64,000 nt of DNA from Bacteroidales bacterium UBA4360 (GCA_002393945.1 DGSO01000013.1:338366-402365), one strand, 5' to 3'. Counted from the stretch's first letter, positions 1 through 8,851 are shown. Program-made: numbers and translations. Notes: generated by a model from the letters alone, not told the origin.

Positions 1-1
1 G

Positions 2-262
2 TCTCTTGAAGATGTAGCTACAAGTGATTTTTATAAGAAGTATGGTAAGGTACCGGTGACAGGTACCCCCATTATTATCACATCAAATAAACGAATTGTT
101 GCTGTGGACGAGAACGGTATTACTATTGGAAACTTACCTACAGAGTACAATTATCTTCTCGCCTGCATTCAGGAAGGATATCAGTATGAGGGACAAGTAA
201 CTGATAGTTATGATACACCTCTGCCATCTGTGAACATTGCCTTTACTCCTCAAAAGAAGTAA
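2..262 (+). CDS. C-terminal fragment of an unrecognised protein (cut by window edge)
   Basis: The frame is open from base 2 to the TAA at 260-262 with no stop, so the gene starts upstream of the window; a GTG at 56 is internal and probably not the start. The visible 86 residues are rich in beta-strand formers and end in a short basic tail. I do not recognise the family. The next gene starts 8 bases after the stop, so this is very likely the preceding member of the same operon as the kinase/deoxyribosyltransferase, QueC-like, glycosylase and dGTPase genes. Its identity would help to classify that operon. Confidence 0.6.
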   Translation, partial: SLEDVATSDFYKKYGKVPVTGTPIIITSNKRIVAVDENGITIGNLPTEYNYLLACIQEGYQYEGQVTDSYDTPLPSVNIAFTPQKK

Positions 263-269
263 ACACGCT

Positions 270-1589
270 ATGATTTGTCTTGTTGGTGACATACTAACTG
301 ACGTTACGCTGTCAACAAATACGTCACAGTCAAAGATGCGCCTTGGTGGAATTGTCCATGCTGCACGTGGTCTGTGGGCTATGAATGTGGATTATGCTGT
401 TGGCTATATCGCCCCAAGCTATCTGGATGGCCAAATTCGAGAATATCTCAGTCACATAGGTTGTAAAGCAATCTTTAAAATAGGCAATGTGACAGGATGT
501 CCGTATACAATGCTTATTAAGGAAGCAAAAGAAATTGGCGATCAAGGATACGAATTTCTCTATAGAGACTGTGTGTCAATTGATTATGATGAGACAGAAT
601 TGGAGAAACTTAGGACCTATGACGAGTTGATGGCAATATCGGGCAATTATGATATGAATGTGGTGGTGAGTCATACAACTACAGACCAAAAAATTCATTC
701 AGACGTTGCCAATAACGTGAAAGTCATAGATCAACTACCGGCAGGAAGGCGTATGCAGACTTTATTTGTCTCAACGTCATCTGATTTGTTTCGCAACACT
801 TTCAAAGACAATATCAATGACTTCTTCTCGTTGCTTTCACCTTATGCTAAGCAAATAGTATTGAAGGAGAACAGAGGTGGAAGTAGGGCATTTGACTCCA
901 GCAGCGGTACAATCTTCAACATACCTTCTCAAACCTCGACAGTAGTTCATTCTGTAGGAGTTGGCGACGTCTTCGATTGCGCTACAATAGCAGCACCGGC
1001 ACCTACTTTTGAGGAAAGGTTATGCTTTGCTCCTTGGATATCTATGCATTATGCTAAAAGCACGTTTTGTGACGATGTCAAACGTGCAGTATCGGGTGTT
1101 CTCAAAATGTCGGGTGAGATGCTGAAAGGTTTCCATGGAGGTTGTTTTTTACCTTGGGAAGTACGTCAGAAGTGCAATATCTATATTGCAGCCCCAGATT
1201 TCGATTTCCTGAATACCAGTTCGATTGATGTGTTGTGCAATAGTTTGACCTATCACAATTTCATTCCGAGAAGGCCTGTCAAAGAGAATGGGCAAATGCC
1301 CGATGGTGCGACCAAGCAAGAACGGCAACTGCTATTTCACAGTGATATGAAAATATTCTACGACTGTAATATGTTAGTAGCGGTTTTGCTAAACAATGAT
1401 CCAGGCACATTGATAGAGTTAGGTATGGCAGTTCAAAGGGGTATTCCTGCTATTGTTTATGATCCTTATTCTATTGCAGATAATTGTATGCTCACCGAAT
1501 GTCCTACTCTGGTTAGCAGCGACATGGATGCCATAATGTCAAAAGTATTTACCGAATATTCCAAGAAATATGCAAATGGAACTCTCTAA
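270..1589 (+). CDS. PfkB-family kinase fused to nucleoside 2-deoxyribosyltransferase-like domain
   Basis: This 439-residue protein has two parts. The N-terminal ~300 residues look like a PfkB/ribokinase fold: they begin ICLVGDILTD and carry a GVGDVF motif near residue 230, matching the PfkB GAGD anion-hole/catalytic aspartate signature. The last ~135 residues look like a nucleoside deoxyribosyltransferase (NDT): they start IYIAAPDFDF, followed by a YDCNMLVAVL strand and then GTLIELGMA, whose glutamate matches the NDT nucleophile. NDTs cleave or exchange the N-glycosidic bond of deoxynucleosides, and PfkB proteins phosphorylate sugars or nucleosides. The start is the ATG at 270; the longer frame begins with TTG inside the preceding gene. 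The 3' end overlaps the QueC-like gene by 20 bases, so translation is probably coupled. Substrates cannot be read from sequence. The operon suggests a guanine or 7-deazaguanine (deoxy)nucleoside. Confidence 0.8.
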   Translation: MICLVGDILTDVTLSTNTSQSKMRLGGIVHAARGLWAMNVDYAVGYIAPSYLDGQIREYLSHIGCKAIFKIGNVTGCPYTMLIKEAKEIGDQGYEFLYRDCVSIDYDETELEKLRTYDELMAISGNYDMNVVVSHTTTDQKIHSDVANNVKVIDQLPAGRRMQTLFVSTSSDLFRNTFKDNINDFFSLLSPYAKQIVLKENRGGSRAFDSSSGTIFNIPSQTSTVVHSVGVGDVFDCATIAAPAPTFEERLCFAPWISMHYAKSTFCDDVKRAVSGVLKMSGEMLKGFHGGCFLPWEVRQKCNIYIAAPDFDFLNTSSIDVLCNSLTYHNFIPRRPVKENGQMPDGATKQERQLLFHSDMKIFYDCNMLVAVLLNNDPGTLIELGMAVQRGIPAIVYDPYSIADNCMLTECPTLVSSDMDAIMSKVFTEYSKKYANGTL

Positions 1590-2220
1590 AGGAGTTATAC
1601 TTGTCTCTGGTGGACTTGATTCAACCACGTTGATGTACGAGTTTGTCAGGCAAGGAGTTGAATTCATCCCTCTATTCGTGAATTATGGACAGCATTGTGC
1701 CGCTCACGAATTGGATACTTTAAGGCAGGTAATACCTGCACAGTATACTGAAAAGATTGAAATTATTGATGTTTCTTCAATTTACAAGTATTCTCAATCG
1801 CGTTTTATCAAACCTGCTGACTTGTGGAATGAAGAGGTGAAGGCTGAGGACCTTTATATTCCATACAGAAATGTGTTGCTGCTTACAGTTGCAGCATCCT
1901 TTGCACAAACTTTGGGTCTTGAAAAAGTCTATTCTGCTTTCATCAATAGCAATCATGCCAAGGAAATAGATTGTTCCTCCGAGTTCTTCAATAAATTGGA
2001 AGGGCTACTTTCTGAGTATGGCTCAGTAAAGATAGAGATGCCATTTCGCAATATGACAAAATACGATGTGGCCAAGTTGGGGATTGAACTAAAGGCACCA
2101 ATAGGAAAGACTTTTTCATGTCAGGCCTCTCCAGATGTCCCCTGTGGGGCTTGCCCGAACTGCGTGGATAGATTGAATGCATTTAAGCAAATAGAACAAG
2201 AAGCCGGCCACAATGTGTAG
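1570..2220 (+). CDS. QueC-like 7-cyano-7-deazaguanine synthase family protein
   Basis: The 216-residue protein carries the PP-loop ATP-pyrophosphatase motif SGGLDSTT near its N-terminus and the four-cysteine zinc motif CQASPDVPCGACPNC near its C-terminus, both diagnostic of QueC. QueC turns 7-carboxy-7-deazaguanine into preQ0 using ATP and ammonia. Housekeeping QueC normally sits with queD/queE/queF. Here it sits between an NDT-kinase fusion and a DNA-glycosylase-like gene, so it is more likely a specialised paralogue. QueC homologues are ancillary proteins (Cap9) of type IV CBASS, where one conjugates a deazaguanine to the N-terminus of the CD-NTase. No CD-NTase is visible, but the operon runs off the left edge. 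An ATG at 1576 is an alternative start. Confidence 0.82.
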   Translation: MQMELSKGVILVSGGLDSTTLMYEFVRQGVEFIPLFVNYGQHCAAHELDTLRQVIPAQYTEKIEIIDVSSIYKYSQSRFIKPADLWNEEVKAEDLYIPYRNVLLLTVAASFAQTLGLEKVYSAFINSNHAKEIDCSSEFFNKLEGLLSEYGSVKIEMPFRNMTKYDVAKLGIELKAPIGKTFSCQASPDVPCGACPNCVDRLNAFKQIEQEAGHNV

Positions 2221-2863
2221 AGTTATGACTTCTAATGCTCTCCGGCTCAAAGAATTTATTGATACGATAGATGATTTCCATCTTATTCAACCGGAGCCTT
2301 GCCCCTATGTTAATCATATAGGAGCTTTGTTTACGGATGCAATTTTACAGGCGGGCGTTAATTACAGGCAGGTCGTATGGCCGCGAGTTAGTTATGTATT
2401 AGAGAACTTCCCTTATGCTGACACAGTACATTCGTTTGCTGAGGTTTTAGACCATTATGGCGTAGCAAACATTCTGCGGTGGCATAATAGGGAAAAGACT
2501 CGTAGAATGCAAGAACTTATATGTTTTTGTATAGAAAATAACATAGATACGGCAGATGAACTGACTGAATTTATGAAAAGCGATATTAATGTTGAAGAAC
2601 TTAAAACCATTCACGGGATTGGTGACAAGACCTGTGACTATATGAAACGCCTGTTAGGGTTCGACACTGTTGCTGTAGACCGACATATACGTGCCTTTAT
2701 CGAGAGTGCTGATATTATGTGTAGGAATTACTATGATATTAAGGAAGTGGTAGAATTCGCCGCAGACTTTATGGATTGTGCCCGTCGAGAGCTTGACTAT
2801 AGCATATGGACGTATATGTCACAGAAAGAACGCAAAGCTTATCAATTGACATTCGATTTTTGA
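2213..2863 (+). CDS. HhH-GPD DNA glycosylase/lyase-like protein
   Basis: The 216-residue protein shows the helix-hairpin-helix of the HhH-GPD superfamily as IHGIGDKTCDY (residues 133-143), then VAVDRHIRAF (153-162). Lys139 and Asp156 align with the catalytic lysine and aspartate of bifunctional base-excision glycosylase/AP lyases (EndoIII, OGG1). There is no C-terminal four-cysteine Fe-S motif, so it is not a housekeeping Nth; it is closer in layout to OGG-like/AlkA-like enzymes. OGG-type proteins occur with QueC in type IV CBASS operons. The gene overlaps the QueC-like stop by 8 bases if it starts at 2213; the ATG at 2225 gives a 4-base gap. Excision of a modified base from phage DNA, or processing of a modified nucleotide, are both possible roles. 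Confidence 0.78.
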   Translation: MCRVMTSNALRLKEFIDTIDDFHLIQPEPCPYVNHIGALFTDAILQAGVNYRQVVWPRVSYVLENFPYADTVHSFAEVLDHYGVANILRWHNREKTRRMQELICFCIENNIDTADELTEFMKSDINVEELKTIHGIGDKTCDYMKRLLGFDTVAVDRHIRAFIESADIMCRNYYDIKEVVEFAADFMDCARRELDYSIWTYMSQKERKAYQLTFDF

Positions 2864-2873
2864 ACTATCAGCT

Positions 2874-4331
2874 ATGGATTGGAGTAAATATTTAAGTCCC
2901 GAAAGGGTTAGAATAGGAAAAGATTCTGTAGGTGGGGCGGATAAACGTTCTCCTTTTGAGAGTGATTATGGGCGGGTGTTGTTCAGTTCTGCCATTCGTA
3001 GGATGCACGACAAAACGCAGGTTATTCCCTTGACAAACGGAGATGCCATCTTGACTCGTTTAACGCATTCGATTCATGTAATGAATATAGCTGAGTCGTT
3101 GATATTGAATTATACTCGTTCACAACAGTTTTGTGATGAGAATCCCGATTTGGGAAAGCGATATGAGTTGGTATCAGCACTTTCAGCGATTGCCCGTGCT
3201 GCAGCTTTTGTTCATGATGTTGGAAATCCTCCGTTTGGCCATTTCGGTGAGGATGTGATACAAGAGTATTTCTCTCGTTATCTTAATAACCAAAACAGTT
3301 TTAGTGCAGATAGTAAAGATGAGGCACAGATTCAGAGGAAAGCTTTGGACTTCATTCAATTTGACGGGAATGCCCAAGGTTTTCGTATTCTTACTCGTCT
3401 ACAGTATATAGGTGCTCTCGATGGACTGAACCTAACTTATGCTACCCTTGCGGCATATATGAAATATCCAAATCCCGGTCCTAAAAAAAAGAACTATATC
3501 GGAACGAAAAAACACGGTGTGTTTTGGTCGGAAGAAAGTGTTTTTGAAAAGATGGTTGAGGCATGCCATTTGAGATGCGAGGACGGCAAGATTAAGCGTC
3601 ATCCGCTATCTTTTATAGTTGAGGCCGCAGATTCTATAGCGTATCTCACTATGGATATTGAGGATGCTTATGGACTCAAGTGGTTTGATATATATACACT
3701 CATCAATGGTATAGATTTCTATTTGAAAGAAGGGAAAGAAAAACCTAAAAGTGTGAGTGACATAATTGGATATAAGAGTAAAGCATTTAAGGATGGGAAG
3801 CTTATACAAGGTGCAGATAGAAAGGCTGCGGTTGACTTACGTGTTGCTATGATTCAGTATCTTGTAAATCTTGCCGTGAATAATTTTATCAATCATTTAA
3901 ATGAGATAGATGCTGGGATATATAGCAAGGAACTTATTGAGGATGATGATAATAACGTAGCAAAGGCGCTGGCTAAGTTCTCTCAGCAATACATCTATTC
4001 GCGAAGGGAAATATGTGCGGAAGAAATAACTGGGCGCACGGTACTGATAGGATTGTTAGATCAATTGTCCTATTACGCGTTCCATAAAGATAGCAAGTTC
4101 CGTGGGCGGGTAAAGAGCGCTATTTCACGGTCCAGACTTGAAGTTTCTGTACATGAGAATTCCTTTCCAGATGAGCAATATAAGTTCTTTACAGGTACAG
4201 AACTATATGAATATGATATAGAGGAAATGGGATCTTATGGACGTTGGCGTATGATAGTTGACTTTGTTTCAAGTATGACCGATAAGTATGCGGTGCATCT
4301 GTATCAGCAATTATCTGGGAATAAGATATAA
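2874..4331 (+). CDS. dgt: dGTPase (deoxyguanosinetriphosphate triphosphohydrolase family)
   Basis: This 485-residue HD-domain protein has the dGTPase hallmarks RLTHSIHV (H65), HDVGNPPFGHFGED (H114-D115) and the N-terminal RRMHDKTQV segment. The family hydrolyses dNTPs, classically dGTP to deoxyguanosine plus tripolyphosphate. Family members can act in phage defence by draining dNTPs. The position, 10 bases after the glycosylase gene and last in the operon, makes a defence role more likely than housekeeping. The usual RxxHSLEV glutamate is a histidine here (H68), a small departure that may affect specificity. A run of eight A lies inside the gene at about 3483-3490. The released deoxyguanosine would be a natural substrate for the NDT-kinase fusion at the start of the operon (inference). 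Confidence 0.87.
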   Translation: MDWSKYLSPERVRIGKDSVGGADKRSPFESDYGRVLFSSAIRRMHDKTQVIPLTNGDAILTRLTHSIHVMNIAESLILNYTRSQQFCDENPDLGKRYELVSALSAIARAAAFVHDVGNPPFGHFGEDVIQEYFSRYLNNQNSFSADSKDEAQIQRKALDFIQFDGNAQGFRILTRLQYIGALDGLNLTYATLAAYMKYPNPGPKKKNYIGTKKHGVFWSEESVFEKMVEACHLRCEDGKIKRHPLSFIVEAADSIAYLTMDIEDAYGLKWFDIYTLINGIDFYLKEGKEKPKSVSDIIGYKSKAFKDGKLIQGADRKAAVDLRVAMIQYLVNLAVNNFINHLNEIDAGIYSKELIEDDDNNVAKALAKFSQQYIYSRREICAEEITGRTVLIGLLDQLSYYAFHKDSKFRGRVKSAISRSRLEVSVHENSFPDEQYKFFTGTELYEYDIEEMGSYGRWRMIVDFVSSMTDKYAVHLYQQLSGNKI

Positions 4332-4545
4332 TTAGCAAATTAAGTGGCAACCGCTCTTACGCGTAGGCGGAGCCGCTTTGGGGCAGGGAGGAGCACCGCA
4401 CACTCCGAACTGCCGAGGATAAGAGGCGGGGAACTCGCTGGTCTCTCATAAGACAAAAGGTTCTTGGACGAGCCGAGCGGCTATGCCGAGCGCAATAACA
4501 GCAGGCCGCTCTTTTTCAAGAATACAAATAAAAAAAAGATATAAC
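4332..4545 (+). other. GC-rich gene-free leader before the capsule locus
   Basis: These 214 bases between the dGTPase and rfbA hold no credible gene. The first 140 bases are more GC-rich than the neighbours and contain several short self-complementary stretches (for example CCGC at 4349 facing GCGG at 4366), and the last 30 bases are A-rich. This could be the 5' leader of the capsule transcript, possibly structured. I found no convincing TAnnTTTG promoter in it and no upxY/upxZ antiterminator genes beside it, unlike Bacteroides fragilis capsule loci. Confidence 0.4.
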
Positions 4546-5457
4546 ATGAAAGGAATCGTACTTGCCGGAGGTTCCGGCACAAGGTTATACCCAATAACCA
4601 AGGGCGTGAGCAAGCAGTTGCTCCCCATCTATGATAAACCAATGGTTTATTACCCCATCAGCGCACTGATGCTGGCTGGAATCAGGGATATCCTGATTAT
4701 CTCTACGCCTTACGACCTCCCCGGCTTCAAGCGTCTGCTGGGCGATGGCTCCGACTATGGCGTACACTTCGAGTATGCCGAACAGCCCAGCCCCGACGGA
4801 CTGGCACAGGCATTCATCATCGGTGAGAAGTTCATCGGTGATGACAGTGCCTGCCTTGTGTTGGGTGACAACATCTTCTTTGGCAGTGGCTTTTCTGATA
4901 TGCTTGAATCTGCAGTGAAGAATGCTGAAGAACTGAATAAAGCCACTGTATTTGGGTATTGGGTTGATGACCCTGAACGATATGGCGTAGCTGAGTTTGA
5001 CCGACAGGGCAATTGCCTGAGCATTGAAGAAAAGCCTAAGGAGCCCAAGAGTAACTACGCTGTGGTTGGGCTTTACTTCTATCCGAATAAGGTAGTGGAT
5101 GTGGCCAAGCACATCAAACCATCAGCACGTGGTGAGCTTGAGATAACAACTGTCAACCAAGAATTCTTGAAAGAAGGACAACTCAAAGTCCAACTGCTAG
5201 GCAGAGGCTATGCTTGGTTCGATACAGGTACTCACGACTCGCTTGCTGAAGCATCGAATTTTGTGTCTACTATAGAAAAACGTCAGGGTTTAAAGTTAGC
5301 GTGTCTTGAGGCTATTGCTTACCGAAGGGGGTGGATAAGTGAGGGAAAAATGCGAGAATTAGCAAAACCAATGATCAAAAACCAGTACGGCCAGTACCTG
5401 CTGAAAGTCATTGATGAGATGAAAAATGAAATTAATTCAGGAACTTTGAAGTGGTAA
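4546..5457 (+). CDS. rfbA: Glucose-1-phosphate thymidylyltransferase RmlA
   Basis: The 303-residue protein begins MKGIVLAGGSGTRLYPIT, the nucleotidyltransferase signature of RmlA, and has LGDNIFFG and EEKPKEPKSNYAVVG in the expected places; length is normal. It makes dTDP-glucose from dTTP and glucose-1-phosphate, the first step to dTDP-rhamnose and to dTDP-amino sugars. The ATG at 4546 is chosen because conservation starts exactly there; the frame extends upstream into the leader. The next gene, rfbC, starts 3 bases after its stop. rmlB and rmlD are not in the window, so the 4,6-dehydratase must be encoded elsewhere or the pathway diverges toward an amino sugar. Confidence 0.95.
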   Translation: MKGIVLAGGSGTRLYPITKGVSKQLLPIYDKPMVYYPISALMLAGIRDILIISTPYDLPGFKRLLGDGSDYGVHFEYAEQPSPDGLAQAFIIGEKFIGDDSACLVLGDNIFFGSGFSDMLESAVKNAEELNKATVFGYWVDDPERYGVAEFDRQGNCLSIEEKPKEPKSNYAVVGLYFYPNKVVDVAKHIKPSARGELEITTVNQEFLKEGQLKVQLLGRGYAWFDTGTHDSLAEASNFVSTIEKRQGLKLACLEAIAYRRGWISEGKMRELAKPMIKNQYGQYLLKVIDEMKNEINSGTLKW

Positions 5458-5460
5458 AAT

Positions 5461-6039
5461 ATGGAAGTCATAAAAACTGATATCGAAGGCGTCGTTATAA
5501 TAAAGCCGAAATTATTTGAAGACCCTCGTGGGTATTTCTTTGAGAGTTTTTCTCAGCGAGAGTTCGATGAGAAGGTACGACCTATTGTTTTCGTGCAAGA
5601 TAATGAAAGCAGGTCTTCCTATGGCGTTGTTAGGGGTTTGCACTATCAGAAACCACCATATACCCAGAGCAAACTTGTGCGATGTGTGCGAGGGAAGGTC
5701 TTAGATGTTGCAGTAGATGTACGAAAAGGAAGTCCTACCTTCGGGAAGCACGTGGCAGTCGAATTGTCAGAAGAGAATCATCTTCAGTTCTTCATCCCCA
5801 AAGGTTTTGCTCACGGTTTTGCAGTGTTAAGTGAGTTAGCTGTATTCCAGTATAAGTGCGACGAATTTTACCACCCTGAGGCAGATTCGGGTATTCAACT
5901 TCTGGATGAGGATTTAGGTATAAATTGGCACATTCCTTGGGAAGAAGCCGTGATGAGCGATAAAGATAAAGTTCGTGGCCGGTTATCTCATATGGCCGAG
6001 CTCGATTTTGACTATAGTGTTGATTATTATTCACGTTAA
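5461..6039 (+). CDS. rfbC: dTDP-4-dehydrorhamnose 3,5-epimerase RmlC
   Basis: The 192-residue cupin-fold protein matches RmlC over its full length: DPRGYFFESF near residue 21, GVVRGLHYQ with catalytic His61, KGFAHGFAVL near 114, and FQYKCDEFYHPEAD near 129. It epimerises C3 and C5 of dTDP-4-keto-6-deoxyglucose. Translationally it follows rfbA at once. With no rmlD here, the product may go to a reductase encoded elsewhere, or to the DegT-type aminotransferase at 10299 and an acetyltransferase to give an N-acetylated 6-deoxy-amino sugar (inference). Confidence 0.93.
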   Translation: MEVIKTDIEGVVIIKPKLFEDPRGYFFESFSQREFDEKVRPIVFVQDNESRSSYGVVRGLHYQKPPYTQSKLVRCVRGKVLDVAVDVRKGSPTFGKHVAVELSEENHLQFFIPKGFAHGFAVLSELAVFQYKCDEFYHPEADSGIQLLDEDLGINWHIPWEEAVMSDKDKVRGRLSHMAELDFDYSVDYYSR

Positions 6040-6051
6040 TAATCAAAGAAT

Positions 6052-6570
6052 ATGCAGATTTTCTTGAGACCTATTGATGAGAATGACGGGCCGAGCATCG
6101 TGCGTTGGAGAAACGATGCTAATGTTTTGAGCCATTGCCTAGATAAAACAAAAGTGACCGTTGAATCCAATCTTGACTTTTACAAAGCAAATGTTTTGAC
6201 AGGTAAATATAAGCAGTTCATAGTAGAGTGTCTGGATGAGTACTCAGGCGTTTGCGCTTACCCTATTGCGTCAGTTTATCTTAAAGATATGGACTATGGA
6301 AACAAACGATGCGAGTTATGTATTTTTACCAGTAGTGACGTTGATTGGAAACCTGAAGGTCAAACGATAGCCATTAAGATGCTTGTTGAAAGGGCATTCA
6401 AGGAGTATGGTATGCATAAAGTGTATTCTTACGTTTTTAGGAAATTTCCCAATGAAGTTGACCTCTTAAGAAATGCTGGTTTCAGTGTAGAGGCGACTTT
6501 AACGGGTGAGGCAATGAATGATAAAGGTGAGTTTGAAGATATTGTCCGGCTCTCCATTTTTAATGGCTAA
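6052..6570 (+). CDS. GNAT-family N-acetyltransferase
   Basis: The 172-residue protein has the GNAT layout: an N-terminal LRPIDENDGPSIVRWRND segment typical of RimJ/RimL-like members, a pyrophosphate-binding loop region around KPEGQTIAIKML, and the late segment KVYSYVFRKFPNEVDLLRNAGF. Such enzymes in polysaccharide loci often N-acetylate dTDP- or UDP-amino sugars using acetyl-CoA. It lies 12 bases after rfbC and before the polymerase gene. Together with the DegT aminotransferase at 10299 it could complete synthesis of an N-acetyl amino-deoxy sugar. The substrate is inferred from context only. Confidence 0.78.
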   Translation: MQIFLRPIDENDGPSIVRWRNDANVLSHCLDKTKVTVESNLDFYKANVLTGKYKQFIVECLDEYSGVCAYPIASVYLKDMDYGNKRCELCIFTSSDVDWKPEGQTIAIKMLVERAFKEYGMHKVYSYVFRKFPNEVDLLRNAGFSVEATLTGEAMNDKGEFEDIVRLSIFNG

Positions 6571-6595
6571 GTAGAGCCTAGATAGCATATTGAAG

Positions 6596-7822
6596 ATGGA
6601 ATTAGTACCAGTTGTTTTTTTTGGATTATATTTTCTATATTTATTGAACAAGAGGGGACTTGATGTAAGCACATTTGTGTCTCTCCTTTATCTAATTACA
6701 TCAGTCTTTTCTCTGGTAATGTTTCAAATGAATTTGGTTGAGGAAAAATATTCTCACCCTTCTTTTTTCGCGACGTTAACCTATTGTCTCCTTTTATTCC
6801 TGTCAATTCAGCCCTTATACCGGATTGATTTCCGGAAAATTAATTTGAATGTGACGGCAAAAACGGGAAAGATCATCAAGTCACTTACATATGTATTTTT
6901 ATTCAATTTGGTATTGTTCCTTTTCTTGAAATTGCAAGAAATCAATCAAATCATCATGAATGGAGACTATTTGGCGCTTAGGCAGGATATTATGTCTGAA
7001 GATGATCAAACGGCATCGGGTTTTATGGGCTTATTGATTATTATTACCAATATTTTATCGTCCATATCTTTTGTGATGATTTTTATTTTCTTTATCAGTA
7101 TTACTTACTATAAGAATTCCTGGTGGTTTAATCTTTTCGCGTTTTTGGGCTCCTTGCCACAGGTATTAGGAGGTATATTGACGGTAAACAGGTCGAATGT
7201 TTTCTATTATGTTATTATCTTTGCCCTAAGCTATATAATGTTCCAGAAACGCATTTCTACTAAGATTAAGCTTCGATTTTTCCTGCCTGTTGGAACCGCA
7301 TTGGTGGCAATGATGATGTTCTTTTCTTCCGTGACAGTCAGTCGATTTGACAATACGAATTCTTCGTATGGAAGTGTGGATAATAGCCTTATTTCATATG
7401 CAGGGATGTCATATTCAAATTATTGCTATTTCTTTGATTATTATAACAACCCTGATTGGTTATCAACTCGATATCTTCTTCCTGTAACTAATTTTGTTTT
7501 AAAAGGATATAGGTCGGGTGTTGAAAGAGAGCAGGAACAGACAGAAAGGACAGGCTTTAATTGCGTCGCTTTTATGACGTTCTTGGGCTCATTCATAATG
7601 GATAGCAATCAGGTTATGCCATTTATTTTTGTTATCATTTACTTGCTATTGTTCCGTCTTTGTAGAAATCACGTCCGCCAGAATACTATTTCCTTTGCTT
7701 GGCTTTTAGCTGTATTCTTACTTGCTATAGTGCCATCCGTCGGATGTATCTCTTATTTCTATACCAATCCTTTTAAATCATTGGCATTATACGCTTTGTT
7801 GTTTTATGTCTTTAAAAAATAA
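6596..7822 (+). CDS. wzy: Wzy-like O-antigen/capsule polymerase
   Basis: The 408-residue protein is hydrophobic almost throughout, with about ten predicted membrane helices and a large central loop of roughly 80 residues (about 250-330) after which helices resume. That topology, its AT-rich codon use and its place beside a Wzx flippase are typical of Wzy polymerases, which have little sequence conservation. Wzy joins repeat units on the periplasmic side of the inner membrane. The start is taken as the ATG at 6596; a TTG six bases upstream is possible. Confidence rests on topology and context, not on a sequence motif. Confidence 0.72.
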   Translation: MELVPVVFFGLYFLYLLNKRGLDVSTFVSLLYLITSVFSLVMFQMNLVEEKYSHPSFFATLTYCLLLFLSIQPLYRIDFRKINLNVTAKTGKIIKSLTYVFLFNLVLFLFLKLQEINQIIMNGDYLALRQDIMSEDDQTASGFMGLLIIITNILSSISFVMIFIFFISITYYKNSWWFNLFAFLGSLPQVLGGILTVNRSNVFYYVIIFALSYIMFQKRISTKIKLRFFLPVGTALVAMMMFFSSVTVSRFDNTNSSYGSVDNSLISYAGMSYSNYCYFFDYYNNPDWLSTRYLLPVTNFVLKGYRSGVEREQEQTERTGFNCVAFMTFLGSFIMDSNQVMPFIFVIIYLLLFRLCRNHVRQNTISFAWLLAVFLLAIVPSVGCISYFYTNPFKSLALYALLFYVFKK

Positions 7823-7828
7823 AGGACT

Positions 7829-8851
7829 ATGAATCAGCTTAAATATAATTACGTATTCTTAAACTCAACAGAGAGTTATGACCTGAACGAGAATAGAAAT
7901 ATGTACTGCGCTATCTGCACCAGAGACTTAGAAACGTTCGATGGCGCCACTGTTGTTACGTACCCCTATGACTATTCCAACAAGTTTGTGCAGGCCCTGT
8001 TCTTTCTGCATAACTCCAATAGGATTAATAGGCGAATAAATCTGCCTCTTAAGAGTTTATGGTACCCAGGTTATTTCAAGAACGAGTTTAAAGACGACAA
8101 ACCATTGTGTTTTATTCTTCTAAATCGTTTCTGGTTTCCACCGGAATACTTCAAGTGGTTGAAAAAGAAGTATCCCGATGCCAAATTCGTCCTTCTCCTT
8201 AGGGATTTAATGAAGATTAGTGACAATCCTTTCTCAAAGAGATTTGTCGGCAATCCGCTGTTCGATTTGCAGATGACAATAGACCGAGACGAAGCCAAGC
8301 AATATGGAATGGTTTATTTCGATGAGTACGAATCCAAAATAGATGTTCCTATTGCGAAAGATTATCCCATATCTGATGTCTTTTTTGCGGGCAAGGTTAA
8401 AGATCGTATGGAGAAGTTGATGACAGCGTATGACATATTTACAAAGGCGGGTCTTAAATGTGAGTTTTATCTTACTGGAACTCCAGAAGATCAGAAAAAA
8501 ACTTTGGATGGTGTTACTTATGCAGAGAAATCTATGCCGTATATTGATATGCTGTATAAAACGGTAAATACCAGATGTGTATTGGAATTTAACCAAGAAG
8601 GTGCCCTTGGCTTTACGTCCCGTTTCTTGGAAGCGGTGATGTACAATAAGCTTTTGATAACAGATAACCCCGCTGTAAAAGATACCAAATTCTATGATCC
8701 GTCTCGTATCTTGTGTGTAGAAAAGGCATCAGACATCGATCCGACATTCGTATTAAAGAATTCAGATAGTATTGATTACCACTACAATGGGGAGTTTTCT
8801 CCGCTGCGTCTTCTTGAACAAATCGATAAAGAACTGATAATCCATGGCTGA
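7829..8851 (+). CDS. Putative glycosyltransferase
   Basis: The 340-residue soluble protein has a GT-B-like C-terminal half: a strand-helix start at ISDVFFAGKVKDR (about residue 180), then ALGFTSRFLEAVMYNKLLITDN (about 254-275), which resembles the donor-binding segment with the conserved glutamate. Similar proteins are annotated in other Bacteroidales capsule loci as lipopolysaccharide or core glycosyltransferases. It overlaps the start of the Wzx gene by 8 bases. Donor and acceptor cannot be told from sequence. Confidence 0.6.
   Translation: MNQLKYNYVFLNSTESYDLNENRNMYCAICTRDLETFDGATVVTYPYDYSNKFVQALFFLHNSNRINRRINLPLKSLWYPGYFKNEFKDDKPLCFILLNRFWFPPEYFKWLKKKYPDAKFVLLLRDLMKISDNPFSKRFVGNPLFDLQMTIDRDEAKQYGMVYFDEYESKIDVPIAKDYPISDVFFAGKVKDRMEKLMTAYDIFTKAGLKCEFYLTGTPEDQKKTLDGVTYAEKSMPYIDMLYKTVNTRCVLEFNQEGALGFTSRFLEAVMYNKLLITDNPAVKDTKFYDPSRILCVEKASDIDPTFVLKNSDSIDYHYNGEFSPLRLLEQIDKELIIHG

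Noticed and set aside
1570..2220. Housekeeping queC of the queuosine pathway
   Set aside because: No queD, queE or queF is nearby; the gene is embedded in an operon of nucleotide and DNA-glycosylase enzymes.
2213..2863. Housekeeping endonuclease III
   Set aside because: The HhH and catalytic Lys/Asp match, but the C-terminal Fe-S cysteines are absent and the neighbours are QueC-like and dGTPase genes.
4332..4545. Invertible capsule promoter as in Bacteroides fragilis
   Set aside because: No flanking inverted repeats of suitable length, no TAnnTTTG element and no upxY/upxZ genes were found.
4585..5112. Minus-strand frame of 175 residues opposite rfbA
   Set aside because: Shadow of a well-supported RmlA gene; no promoter or motif.
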